Of a stretch of 64,000 nucleotides of DNA, positions 1-7,965 are shown one piece after another. Source of the DNA: Nitrospinaceae bacterium (lineage in GTDB: Bacteria > Nitrospinota > Nitrospinia > Nitrospinales > Nitrospinaceae); NCBI GenBank assembly GCA_024644405.1, contig JAHELC010000008.1, forward strand, positions 62,001-126,000. The letters are read 5' to 3'. The notes below the pieces were generated by a model, which made no database searches, was not told the origin of the DNA, and was given only the letters and a program-made list of their open reading frames with translations. How positions within the stretch are numbered: position 1 is the stretch's first letter; every line of letters begins with the position of its first letter. The translations under genes and the position numbers were made by a program.

Positions 1-1459
1 GTTCGTTCAGGATTCCCAGGTTGGCGATGACGCTGTAGGCGCCAGCCATTTCGAGCGGTGAGACCCCGGTGGCTCCCAGCGCCAATGACAGGTTTTCTCC
101 CAATGGACTGGTGATCCCCATCTGCCGCGCGGTTTTGATCACACGTTGCGGGGTGAGATCGCGCACCAGTTTTGCCGACACCACGTTCAGTGATTTCATC
201 AACGCCTGTTTCAGAATCAAATCTCCAAAATACTCATCATTGAAGTTTTTCGGCTCCCAGGTTTTATCCTGCGAAATTTCCAATATAATGGGCTCATCCT
301 TCACCACGGTAGCGGGTGTGATTCCCAGATTTTCCATAGCTGCCAAATAAACGATCGGCTTAAAGGAAGACCCGGCCAAACGGTTGTTGGAAACCGCCCG
401 ATTGAACTGGCTCTGAGCGTAATCCCGCCCGCCCAGCAGCACACGCACGGCGCCGGTTTTGTTTTCCAAGGCCACCACCGCGGCCTGTAAAACTTCTCCA
501 TCCTCACGGGACTCCATTCGTTTGTCGAGACTTTTCATGTGGGTGGTCACGGCCTGTTGGGCATACTGCTGCAGAACGGCATCAATGGTCGTGAAAATTT
601 TCAGGCCGCCGAAATGAACAAACTCTTTGCCGTATTCCTGTTCAAGCTTGGAGATCACATATTGGATGAAGTATTGATTGGGATTGGATTGAATCCTTTG
701 CGGCGCCAGCTCCAGATCGGTTTCCAAAGCTTCTTCCATTTGAAGGGGACTGATAAAGTTGGAGCTGACCATGCGTTTCAAAACCGTCCGAGTCCGACTC
801 ATGGCCCGTTCAAAATTATTGAACGGATTGGCATTATTGGGGGAATTGGGCAAACCCGCCAGCAGAGCCGCCTGCAGCAGGGTCAAATCTTTCGCCCGTT
901 TTCCAAAATAAACCAGCGACGCATCCTCAACGCCGTACGCCCCGCTCCCAAAATAAACCTGATTGCAATACGCTTCCAGAATCTCATCTTTGGAAAAGGT
1001 GGCTTCAATTTGAAGAGCGATCATCAGCTCCTTGATTTTACGTACCCATTTCCTTTCAAAGGAGAAGAACAGATTTTTGGAAAGTTGCTGGGTGATTGTG
1101 CTCCCACCCTGCGAGACTCTCATGTCCCGAATATTCCTGAGCATGGCCCGCGTCAAGCCGATATGATCGACCCCGCTGTGGCTGTAAAACCGGGAATCTT
1201 CCGTAGCGATCATGGCCTCGGTAAACCGCGGGGAAATTTCTTCCAGGGACACCGGATGGCGTTGGCCCAGAACCTTGATAACTGAGCCCTCTGAGGAATA
1301 GATTTCGGTCGGCAAACTCAGGTTTATTTTTTCAAGACTGTCCGGCAATTGCGGAAGGTCGTCTTTCAAGTCAACATACAGACCGAGGCCCAGCAGTGAA
1401 AACGCCATCAATAAAGTGAATATTGAAAAAGCTATTTTTTCAAAAATGCGCCGTCTCAA
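1..1459 (-). CDS. mrcA: Penicillin-binding protein 1A, 3' end outside window
   Basis: Bifunctional peptidoglycan glycosyltransferase/transpeptidase of the inner membrane. The minus frame opens with a cytoplasmic/TM anchor (residues ~8-28), then the glycosyltransferase signature EDSRF (catalytic Glu ~E87) and QGGSTITQQL. The transpeptidase follows, with SxxK as S-S-F-K near residues 364-367 and SxN as S-L-N near 423-425. The KTG motif must lie beyond position 1, so the gene is cut by the window edge and not necessarily broken. No ATG fits; a TTG at 1457-1459 overlaps the stop codon of the upstream gene (TTGA), which suggests translational coupling. It is the third gene of an operon behind an XRE regulator and a membrane protein. 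Family assignment is firm; the start is less so. Confidence 0.9.
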   Translation of the reverse strand, partial: MRRRIFEKIAFSIFTLLMAFSLLGLGLYVDLKDDLPQLPDSLEKINLSLPTEIYSSEGSVIKVLGQRHPVSLEEISPRFTEAMIATEDSRFYSHSGVDHIGLTRAMLRNIRDMRVSQGGSTITQQLSKNLFFSFERKWVRKIKELMIALQIEATFSKDEILEAYCNQVYFGSGAYGVEDASLVYFGKRAKDLTLLQAALLAGLPNSPNNANPFNNFERAMSRTRTVLKRMVSSNFISPLQMEEALETDLELAPQRIQSNPNQYFIQYVISKLEQEYGKEFVHFGGLKIFTTIDAVLQQYAQQAVTTHMKSLDKRMESREDGEVLQAAVVALENKTGAVRVLLGGRDYAQSQFNRAVSNNRLAGSSFKPIVYLAAMENLGITPATVVKDEPIILEISQDKTWEPKNFNDEYFGDLILKQALMKSLNVVSAKLVRDLTPQRVIKTARQMGITSPLGENLSLALGATGVSPLEMAGAYSVIANLGILNE

Positions 1460-2364
1460 TTCAGGTCTCCTTGATAATCGCCGAACGGAGAAACGCCTTC
1501 GGTGGGCTCGTCATAAACCGGAATTTCAACTTGGGAGAGCAGGTTGTCCGAAATACTCATCGGCACTGGAAGGATTAATACTTCCGTGTAAAAATCACTC
1601 TGGTATTCGACACCCATTCGCACAGGAGGCGGATATGAATCCGAATCTTTGACTTCCTTGATACCCACCCGGGTCACATAGTAATTTTTACTGAAGAACC
1701 AATAGGGATTGGGGAACAATTTTGCCTGAGCGTCCGGATCCAGAGTTCTCATCACTCTCATGAAATCGGTAATCGAAAGAATCGAGGATTGCCCAAACCC
1801 GGCTTCTTCCAACGTGCCTTTAAAAATGTCACGGTTCAGGGGGTTTTCCCCCATTCCTTCCGCCGACAAAAAGACTTCGCGAATGGGGAAATTCTGGTTG
1901 TTGATGAAGCTGATGGTGACCCACTCGCCCAACTGCGTCAACAGGACGCGTTGCCAGTCGCGGTTGGAATCGATTTCCAGCAATTCGTAGGGAGACACCA
2001 TTTTGTAGGACAACTGCTCCGGAAATTCGAAATACAGTTGCAGAAACTTTTTCCGGGAAACCATCTGCGGGTCTGAGGGGGTGAGCTTCTCGAACAATTC
2101 CTTGAAGGACTTGATGGATTCGGAACTTTGCTCCTCGGTGTTCAGGTTGGAAAGGATGGATTCAATCTTTTTCTGAGCGACGATCTTTTCGCGGTCACGT
2201 TCCCAGATTCGTCCTAATTGGGGACGGGTATGATTCTCCCATTTGAGGTAATATCCGACCCCCCGCTCGATCACCTTTCCAAAAATCTCAAGGGAAAAAA
2301 TCACCAACAGGACAACGATAAAAACGGTGCCATTCAGATTTCCCAGAATTCCAGCTTTTTTCAA
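1456..2364 (-). CDS. Membrane-anchored protein of unknown function
   Basis: A 302-residue protein that I do not recognise. Residues ~12-32 form one hydrophobic segment after a short positively charged N-terminus, which suggests a type II membrane anchor. The rest is soluble, charged and helical at first (residues ~45-115, probably coiled), then mixed. There is no cysteine motif or catalytic signature. It starts 4 bases after the XRE regulator's stop and its own stop overlaps the PBP1A start, so the three genes are almost certainly co-transcribed. A periplasmic or envelope role next to peptidoglycan synthesis is inferred from context only. Confidence 0.75.
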   Translation of the reverse strand: MKKAGILGNLNGTVFIVVLLVIFSLEIFGKVIERGVGYYLKWENHTRPQLGRIWERDREKIVAQKKIESILSNLNTEEQSSESIKSFKELFEKLTPSDPQMVSRKKFLQLYFEFPEQLSYKMVSPYELLEIDSNRDWQRVLLTQLGEWVTISFINNQNFPIREVFLSAEGMGENPLNRDIFKGTLEEAGFGQSSILSITDFMRVMRTLDPDAQAKLFPNPYWFFSKNYYVTRVGIKEVKDSDSYPPPVRMGVEYQSDFYTEVLILPVPMSISDNLLSQVEIPVYDEPTEGVSPFGDYQGDLN

Positions 2365-2368
2365 AACC

Positions 2369-3019
2369 TCATCTCACGGTAATTTTCGGAACGGATTTGG
2401 TAATCATTTTAAGCCGGTCGATTTTTTCCTTGAGGGCTCTTTTATCCAGTTTTTTCCGTCCGGGCTTCCCTTTCTTTTTAACGCCCTTGCTGCTTTCTTT
2501 TTTAACCGCAGGTTTGGTTTCGAGAGGCAGGGTCAAGGCAGGGCTCGCCGGTTTTGCGGAAACCGGTCTCCTGGCTTTAAGGCCGGTTCCTGTAACTTTA
2601 TAATTTTTTTCCAGGTCTTTGAGAAAAACCGATTTCAAATTCTGAGGCATTCGTCGGTAGGCGGAGATGGCTTTTTTCTCAGCTTCATCCAGAGCCAGCA
2701 TTCCTTCTTTGGATAATTTCTTAAAAGCAATGTTTCCGGTTTGAAAATTAACAGATTTAATTTCGGGAGGGGACAGGTTCAGAGTCTCGGTATCCATCGG
2801 CAGTATGGCAAGCGAATTGATTTTTTGAGTCAACAAGTGTTCCAGAGAAATGTTCCCCAGACGCGCCATTTTCACCAAAACCGCGACCGGCGCATCCCTC
2901 TCTCCCGCTTCGTAGCGAACATAAGTTCTGAAGCCAACCTTTAATATATCGGACATGGCGGATTGGGTGCACCTCAACTCGCGCCGGATGGTTTTCATAT
3001 TCTGAGCCAAAATTGACAT
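2369..3019 (-). CDS. XRE-family helix-turn-helix regulator with basic tail
   Basis: A 216-residue protein. Residues ~1-65 form a Cro/CI-type helix-turn-helix (RRELRCTQSAMSDILKVG, then TYVRYEAGERDAP), the usual arrangement for DNA recognition. The C-terminal third is very rich in Lys/Pro/Ala (residues ~145-216), as in nucleic-acid-binding tails. The start is supported by AAGGAG 9 bases upstream. It heads the operon with the membrane protein and PBP1A, so it may control cell-wall genes and itself. A short palindrome TTGT-TAG-ACAA overlaps the proposed -35 box and could be an operator; that is inference. Confidence 0.85.
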   Translation of the reverse strand: MSILAQNMKTIRRELRCTQSAMSDILKVGFRTYVRYEAGERDAPVAVLVKMARLGNISLEHLLTQKINSLAILPMDTETLNLSPPEIKSVNFQTGNIAFKKLSKEGMLALDEAEKKAISAYRRMPQNLKSVFLKDLEKNYKVTGTGLKARRPVSAKPASPALTLPLETKPAVKKESSKGVKKKGKPGRKKLDKRALKEKIDRLKMITKSVPKITVR

Positions 3020-3052
3020 CTACCGTACTCCTTATTAGAAAGATTTTCTTTT

Positions 3053-3082
3053 ATTATATCCACGGAGAGACTTGTTAGACAA
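3053..3082 (-). promoter_or_regulatory. Probable sigma70 promoter of the XRE-PBP1A operon
   Basis: On the minus strand, TTGTCT (3077-3082) and a perfect TATAAT (3053-3058) are separated by 18 bases, about 35 bases upstream of the XRE start codon. TTGT-TAG-ACAA (dyad) overlaps the -35 element. Confidence 0.6.
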
Positions 3083-3131
3083 CAGATAAAACACCCCTAA
3101 AAAAACATCCTGTAAATGGGGAAGTTAGATT

Positions 3132-4106
3132 TTAAGTGTTGATGAGTTTGGCGGCTTCCTGAGCCGAGTAAGTCAAAATCATTTTGGCTCCGGCCCGTTT
3201 GATGCTGAGCAGGATTTCCAGCATCACGCGAGCACCGTCTATCCAGTCCTTCTCGGCCGCGGCCTTGAGCATGGAATATTCACCGCTGACATTGTAGGCG
3301 GCCACGGGAACGGTACATTCTTCACGCACCCGCCGGATAATATCCAGATAGGCTAGCGCGGGTTTCACCATCACGATATCGGCTCCTTCATCGATATCTT
3401 CCCATACTTCCTTCAGGGCTTCATCCCCATTCGCCGGATCCATCTGGTAGGATTTTCGATCTCCAAACTGCGGGGTGGAATCGGCCGCTTCTCGAAAAGG
3501 CCCGTAAAAGGCCGAAGCGTACTTGGCGGCATAGGACATGATAATGGTATCGGTATGACGGGTGTCATCCAAAGCTTCACGGATGGCTTTCACCCGGCCG
3601 TCCATCATATCGGACGGTGCCACGATATCCGCCCCCGCCTCGGCATGCGTCAGGGCCATTTTGGCCAACAGCTCCAAGGTGGCGTCGTTCAGGATTTCAT
3701 CGCCTTCCACCAGGCCGCAATGCCCATGATCGGTATATTCATCGATACAGACGTCCGTGATGACCACCAGTTCGGGAACCGTTGATTTGATTTCGCGGAT
3801 GGCCCGTTGCACCACGCCATCGGGATTGTAAGCTTCCGAACCCTGCGAATCCTTTTTGTCGGGAATACCAAAGAGAATCACGGCGGGGATCCGGAGCTGG
3901 TGGGTTTCCCGGGCATCGGCTACTGCTTTGTCAATGGATTGACGATACACCCCGGGCATGGAGGAAATCGGTTCCCGCCTGCCTTTGCCCTCACAAATGA
4001 ACATGGGGTGGATCAGGTCATCTGAAGAAAGAGCCGTTTCCCTCACCATTCTTAAGATCGTCTGGTTTTTTCGTAATCGTCTCGGCCGGTGAATGGGAAA
4101 TGGCAT
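3132..4106 (-). CDS. hemB: Delta-aminolevulinic acid dehydratase (porphobilinogen synthase)
   Basis: Condenses two 5-aminolevulinate molecules to porphobilinogen in cytoplasmic tetrapyrrole synthesis. The full-length 324-residue TIM-barrel protein matches the usual size. Active-site lysines lie in MSYAAKYAS (K195) and [10 protein letters not shown] (K248, Schiff base). The metal-site stretch reads [15 protein letters not shown]120 and C130 are kept but the central cysteine of zinc enzymes is Asp (D122), a mix of zinc- and magnesium-type sites. AGAGGAG precedes the ATG. It is monocistronic and divergent from the gene at 4474. Haem demand fits a cytochrome-rich respiratory organism. Confidence 0.97.
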   Translation of the reverse strand: MPFPIHRPRRLRKNQTILRMVRETALSSDDLIHPMFICEGKGRREPISSMPGVYRQSIDKAVADARETHQLRIPAVILFGIPDKKDSQGSEAYNPDGVVQRAIREIKSTVPELVVITDVCIDEYTDHGHCGLVEGDEILNDATLELLAKMALTHAEAGADIVAPSDMMDGRVKAIREALDDTRHTDTIIMSYAAKYASAFYGPFREAADSTPQFGDRKSYQMDPANGDEALKEVWEDIDEGADIVMVKPALAYLDIIRRVREECTVPVAAYNVSGEYSMLKAAAEKDWIDGARVMLEILLSIKRAGAKMILTYSAQEAAKLINT

Positions 4107-4473
4107 GGAAATCTCCTCTACCCCTTGGGATCGTAATTACTCGCCCAAATTCAGGCAAAAAAATGGATAAAACCCTTTATATCAAAGGGCCTTCTTGCTA
4201 TTTAACCTGACTAGAAGGAAATACCCCACCTAAAACCAACGAATCACCTAAATTAGGGTAATTTTAGTGCGGGCGACCGGTTGAAATCTTGACGGTGGAC
4301 CCTTCCAGTCAATTTTTTTTTCAATCTCCATTATACAACTAAGTTTTTTAAAAACAAAAGCTTAAGCTGTTTTATCAACAGTCAAATTTACATGGCACGC
4401 ATATTGCTGTGTATCTATTTCAAAAAATGGCGTTATAATATTATTATTATGAAGGTGGCAAGGGAGGTATTAA
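4107..4473. other. Divergent intergenic region, 367 bases
   Basis: Separates hemB (minus) from the small gene at 4474 (plus) and must hold both promoters. I see an AT-rich half towards 4474 with a TATAAT, and a weak CCTTCT/AGAAGG dyad near 4190-4220. No RNA gene or ORF with coding character was found. Confidence 0.5.
4411..4439 (+). promoter_or_regulatory. Candidate promoter, good -10 and poor -35
   Basis: TATAAT at 4434-4439 lies 34 bases before the ATG at 4474. The hexamer 17 bases upstream (GTATCT, 4411-4416) matches the -35 consensus poorly, so this would be weak or activator-dependent. Confidence 0.35.
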
Positions 4474-4872
4474 ATGGATTCTAACGAATCTTACCAAGAC
4501 GAAATTTACGAGAAACTCAGCGCAGCCATTATGAACTCAATCACATCATCCAAGGATGTGAAAGAACTCCTTAAGGAGTTGGGGTCCAACGGATTGATCA
4601 CGGAATCGGCCGTCTTCAACCTGCTTTTGAGTCTGGAAGAGTTGGATGACTATGTGAATCCCAAACCTTTTTCGGAAAAAATCTACAAATTGGAACCCAA
4701 CGGCGAACCTCCCAAGCCTAAAACCGTGCTGGAGTTTGGTTTTGCCAACAAGGAAGAGAATCAGTCCATTGACGGCGAAAAGCTTTCCAACAAAGAGGAA
4801 TTGTTTGAGGACTACTGCAACTCGGTTTTTAACGAAAAAGACTGGTTGAAAAAAGCCCGCATCAAACTTTAA
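4474..4872 (+). CDS. Small acidic conserved-looking protein, unknown function
   Basis: A 132-residue acidic, mostly helical protein with no signal peptide or membrane segment and only one cysteine. A strong purine-rich ribosome site (GGCAAGGGAGG) precedes the ATG, and a textbook terminator follows, so it is a complete single-gene transcription unit. I do not recognise a family. Monocistronic structure and good codon use argue that it is real. Confidence 0.7.
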   Translation: MDSNESYQDEIYEKLSAAIMNSITSSKDVKELLKELGSNGLITESAVFNLLLSLEELDDYVNPKPFSEKIYKLEPNGEPPKPKTVLEFGFANKEENQSIDGEKLSNKEELFEDYCNSVFNEKDWLKKARIKL

Positions 4873-4898
4873 AAAATTTTTAACGTCCAATCCCATCT

Positions 4899-4926
4899 GA
4901 GCGCCCTTGTGGCGCTCTTTTTTTTA
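4899..4926 (+). terminator. Rho-independent terminator
   Basis: GAGCGCC-CTTGT-GGCGCTC followed by eight T residues, directly after the gene ending at 4872. Confidence 0.92.
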
Positions 4927-4937
4927 CCTTCCCTTCT

Positions 4938-5132
4938 TTAAGAGCCACCCCCTTGCTTGAAAATTTTCGAATCACACGCGATGTATTTGATTTGCCGCAC
5001 CGGCACAATCAATACCTCCCGGGCCGTGGTGACTTCCAACACTTCCAGGTCATCGCTGATAAAATGTTTTTCCGTGTCATCCAGTTTCAATTCACTATTA
5101 TCTACAAAAACAACTTTCAGCCAATATTGCAT
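4938..5132 (-). CDS. Small unknown protein downstream of the radical SAM gene
   Basis: A 64-residue protein with alternating hydrophobic/charged strands (KVVFVDNSELKLDDTEKHF and VLIVPVRQIKYIACDSK), which suggests a small beta-rich fold. It sits 95 bases downstream of the radical SAM gene on the same strand and ends before a convergent terminator. No known family is recognised. It could be a partner of that operon or an independent small gene. A radical SAM peptide substrate is conceivable, but there is no leader/core pattern to support it. Confidence 0.5.
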   Translation of the reverse strand: MQYWLKVVFVDNSELKLDDTEKHFISDDLEVLEVTTAREVLIVPVRQIKYIACDSKIFKQGGGS

Positions 5133-5227
5133 GTCCCTGCCCTATGCGAGAATTGATCGATTCCTGACCGTTACAAGCTCTGTCTGGAGTTTTGCCACTG
5201 ACTGTCCGGAGGAGAGTTCGGGGCATT

Positions 5228-6442
5228 TTAATTGGGAAGCGGCGCCTCCGCAATTCTTTTTGCAAGCGGATTATCCAAATAATCCTCAACCAAATTTTTC
5301 AAATAGCCTTTTTCATAAAGCTTGCCGTTGGACATTTTGGAATTAACTTTGTGGAGAACCTTAAACCGGATTCGCGGAAAACGCGCTTTAAATTCATCAA
5401 AGGTGACACCGGAAATATCCTTTTCCATTTTTGAGGGGTGCTCCATGATGACCTTGGGGAGGTAAACCTGGGACTCCCCATTCAACCGTTGCGCCACATC
5501 ATTGAACGTCAACAAAGTAGAGCAATCCGAATCCCCGCCCAGCATCTGGTTGGGAACGTATAGATATCGGGCCCGGTTTTTCCGCAAGGTCGAAAGCAGG
5601 CGGTAAATACTGGCGGAGACCACGACGACATCTTTCTTTTCCAGTTCACAGGCATCAAAAGTTTTGAGAATTTTCTGTCGCGCCAGAAAGGTGGAGATAT
5701 ACGATTCCGTATGGATCATCTGTGTATTGGGCAGACCCGCGTTATAGATCTTGCGGGCTTCATCGGGCAGGTAACGCCTTCCGTAACGCATCAGCGCGCT
5801 CGTTTCCTGATCTATATATTTCAAAGGCGTCAAACATCCCATCCATAAAACACAATCGGGATTAATCTTCGAAATCGTCAAGGCGTCCTTGTACATGGTA
5901 TCCGGTCCAAAGGAATAAAAATTGGAGGAGGTGACGGCGGGTCCCCCGATCAATTCCAGGACCTGCTGGACCGTAGGAGCGTACGGCATGAGCTTCTTCC
6001 GGTTTTCTCCGAGAGTGATGACCGATAGCTCGAAATTGATGCGGCCGGGATATTTTTCGACCAGCTGTTGAATGCGTTCCGGTTTGGCATACCCGACGGT
6101 AAAAAATATGACCTGCTTGTCCGTGGTATCCAGAAACTCTTCCAACCAGTCCATGGCTTTGGGATGGAGGAAAATATCCGTCCACTCCATGTATTCGTTG
6201 CCGCCCAGAAGCCAGGCTTCTCCCGGTTGGGTCGGATATTTTTGGATCTCCCCGAGGATGAATTCCCATTGCTCCTGGGTGGTCAGGGGAGGCTCGATGG
6301 TGGGACGGTAACTATGATCTTTCTCATAACAAAAGGTGCATTTGACAGGACAGGTTTTACCCAGACTGATCGGAATTTTTCGCTCCCGGATCTCCTGCCT
6401 GAATACGTCGTATAAAACCTGCTCGTCCATAAGATCCTTCAA
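5228..6442 (-). CDS. Radical SAM protein, unknown reaction
   Basis: A 404-residue protein with the radical SAM cluster motif C31-x3-C35-x2-C38 (GKTCPVKCTFCYE) close to the N-terminus. A radical SAM barrel continues to about residue 230, including LLGGNEYMEW as the Gly-rich SAM-binding strand. No second Cys-rich SPASM/Twitch region is evident in the C-terminal ~150 residues, though single cysteines occur. The start ATG overlaps the stop of the upstream 109-residue gene (ATGA), so the two are translationally coupled and probably act together. The substrate is unknown. Class assignment is sure, function is not. Confidence 0.85.
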   Translation of the reverse strand: MKDLMDEQVLYDVFRQEIRERKIPISLGKTCPVKCTFCYEKDHSYRPTIEPPLTTQEQWEFILGEIQKYPTQPGEAWLLGGNEYMEWTDIFLHPKAMDWLEEFLDTTDKQVIFFTVGYAKPERIQQLVEKYPGRINFELSVITLGENRKKLMPYAPTVQQVLELIGGPAVTSSNFYSFGPDTMYKDALTISKINPDCVLWMGCLTPLKYIDQETSALMRYGRRYLPDEARKIYNAGLPNTQMIHTESYISTFLARQKILKTFDACELEKKDVVVVSASIYRLLSTLRKNRARYLYVPNQMLGGDSDCSTLLTFNDVAQRLNGESQVYLPKVIMEHPSKMEKDISGVTFDEFKARFPRIRFKVLHKVNSKMSNGKLYEKGYLKNLVEDYLDNPLAKRIAEAPLPN

Positions 6443-6768
6443 TCCCAGCCCTTGAAAGCTTCGAGCAGCGAGTCATCCACCGGAACCGATTCTCTCTCGC
6501 TCTCACTGAGTTCATCGATCATCCCCTTCAAATGGACGGCGGCACACCCCATGTAAGCAATGCTTTCTTGAACCAGCTTGACCGACATGGCTTTCAGCTT
6601 TTTACTCAATTCATCCAGATGATCTTCCTGAAAGGGATTGACCGCGGCCGCATTCTTGAACGACTCAATGGCTTCCTTGAATTTCTTCTCGCCATGGAAA
6701 TCAGTTCCCGCTTTAAAGTACTCCTGAACCTGTCTCACCTGCTCCACTGTTGCCTGTTGCCTGGACAT
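6439..6768 (-). CDS. TPR-like helical partner of the radical SAM protein
   Basis: I place the start at the ATG at 6766-6768 because AAGGAG sits just upstream; a longer frame (to 6798) lacks this. The 109-residue product has a helix-turn-helix repeat pattern resembling tetratricopeptide repeats (residues ~8-45, with EYFKAGTDFHGEKKFKEAIE), followed by long amphipathic helices and an acidic tail. It would be cytoplasmic and is likely a scaffold or substrate-presenting subunit. It is first in a two-gene coupled operon with the radical SAM gene. Confidence 0.7.
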   Translation of the reverse strand: MSRQQATVEQVRQVQEYFKAGTDFHGEKKFKEAIESFKNAAAVNPFQEDHLDELSKKLKAMSVKLVQESIAYMGCAAVHLKGMIDELSESERESVPVDDSLLEAFKGWD

Positions 6769-6855
6769 AACTTCTCCTTGAAACATAAATCCCCCCACTC
6801 CCGAGCGCTCTTCCCGGGAGTCCGGAATTACCCAAAATTATTGGAATTTGCCCAC

Positions 6856-6886
6856 ATTCTATCATCGCCCCCAGCCTCATTGTCAA
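6856..6886 (-). promoter_or_regulatory. Candidate promoter of the TPR-like/radical SAM operon
   Basis: On the minus strand a perfect TTGACA (6881-6886) is followed after 19 bases by TAGAAT (6856-6861), about 90 bases upstream of the chosen start. The spacing is longer than ideal; GATAGA at 17 bases is the alternative -10. Confidence 0.45.
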
Positions 6887-7040
6887 AAATTAACTGAAAA
6901 AGACCTTAAAATTGGAGAAATTCGGATGACAGACTTCGGACAAGCCTCTTGAGGCAACTTTAAATCGAAGCAGAATATTTCAAAATCTCGGGGCTCTGTG
7001 GGGAGGCGGCGGGAAAAGAATCCCAAATCCCGCCGATAAA

Positions 7041-7075
7041 CAAAATACCCCCCATCTCAAATACAGAGGGGGGTA
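7041..7075 (-). terminator. Terminator after the small lipoprotein gene
   Basis: TACCCCCC (7046-7053) and GGGGGGTA (7068-7075) form a strong stem with an inner TCT/AGA extension. On the minus strand it is followed by TATTTTGTTTA, a T-rich tail. It lies about 25 bases past the stop codon at 7101. The rest of 6769-7100 holds only the promoter above. Confidence 0.75.
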
Positions 7076-7100
7076 ATTTCTGAAAACCAGAGGGGTAAAA

Positions 7101-7247
7101 TTATTCTTCAGAACCTTTTTCGGGGGGACCTGTGGATTTGGAATGCTCTTCCGTACACACACCCTGAGGACATTCTCCGGTTCCGTAACAACCGACGCCA
7201 GCAACCGCAAAAGTCAACAACATAAGAATGATCAACAATTTTTTCAT
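7101..7247 (-). CDS. 48-residue putative lipoprotein
   Basis: A short gene found by reading the minus strand: ATG at 7245-7247 with GAGGAG just upstream, stop TAA at 7101-7103. The product begins MKKLLIILMLLTFAVAGVGC, a basic N-terminus plus hydrophobic core ending in Cys20, the pattern of a lipoprotein signal. The mature part is only ~29 residues, polar, with two more cysteines (C26, C31) and an acidic Pro/Gly-rich tail. It has its own terminator, so it is a complete transcription unit. Function is unknown; small entericidin-like or envelope-stress lipoproteins are analogous in size only. Confidence 0.72.
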   Translation of the reverse strand: MKKLLIILMLLTFAVAGVGCYGTGECPQGVCTEEHSKSTGPPEKGSEE

Positions 7248-7327
7248 TAAAAAGCTCCTCATTATTTGACTGACTTAGGCCTCATCCCTAATAGTGTTAT
7301 GGTTTTTATCAATATTTCTCAAACATT

Positions 7328-7891
7328 TCAATCAATTTTTTCATATACCGGTGCATTTTTCCGTTTGAGCCGCTTCAGCCGCTCGACCTGCTTTTTGGCC
7401 CGTATGATTTGCATGTGAGCTTTGGTATCAATGCCCAGGACCACAAAATAACCGATGGCGCCCAGAACCACCCCCACAATCAGTCCTCCCACCCACAGGG
7501 AAACAAATACATCACGAAAGCCTTCCCACAGCGGGCTGAACGCCGAGAATCCCGACGTCCACACATTTTCCCATTGGAAGCCTTCAAAAAGCCCTTTCAA
7601 CCTGGAACGGTCAAAAGGACGATCCAGGAGGACCGCTCCCAGATAATAGGTCCCCAGAAAAATAAAAGGAGCCGTCAGGGCATTGGTCAACTGAGCGGCG
7701 ACGACAGCGCAAATCTTACTGCACCTTAAGATTGCGGCCAAAAACAAGGCGATGAAAGTTTGGACCCCAAAGGTGGGAGTGGTACTGATAAACAACCCAA
7801 GGGCAACACCCCGGGCCAGGCTCTCGGGTGTGGCCTGTAATCGAATAAACCGATAATAAAAATATTTGCAAGCGCGCTTGATGGATTCCAT
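7328..7891 (-). CDS. DUF2062 family membrane protein
   Basis: A 187-residue protein with the DUF2062 signature: a short basic N-terminus, then SLARGVALGLFISTTPTFGV and LTNALTAPFIFLGTYYLG. It has three or four hydrophobic segments (residues ~26-55, 60-88, 128-152) and a basic C-terminal tail. The family is an integral inner-membrane protein without an established biochemical role. It is divergent from birA with 74 bases between start codons, so promoters may be shared or overlapping. Confidence 0.85.
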   Translation of the reverse strand: MESIKRACKYFYYRFIRLQATPESLARGVALGLFISTTPTFGVQTFIALFLAAILRCSKICAVVAAQLTNALTAPFIFLGTYYLGAVLLDRPFDRSRLKGLFEGFQWENVWTSGFSAFSPLWEGFRDVFVSLWVGGLIVGVVLGAIGYFVVLGIDTKAHMQIIRAKKQVERLKRLKRKNAPVYEKID

Positions 7892-7965
7892 AAAATTGAT
7901 TTATAGTACTAATAAAGTGATTATCTCCTTTCAAACAATTATAACCCAAACCTTCTCATAAACTT

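Noticed and set aside
539-1285. Plus-strand open frame of 248 codons
   Set aside because: Lies wholly inside the minus-strand PBP1A gene, whose glycosyltransferase motifs read correctly; the plus frame has no family resemblance.
6980-7210. Minus-strand frame of 76 codons
   Set aside because: Runs through the terminator hairpin and is out of frame with the better-supported 48-residue lipoprotein.
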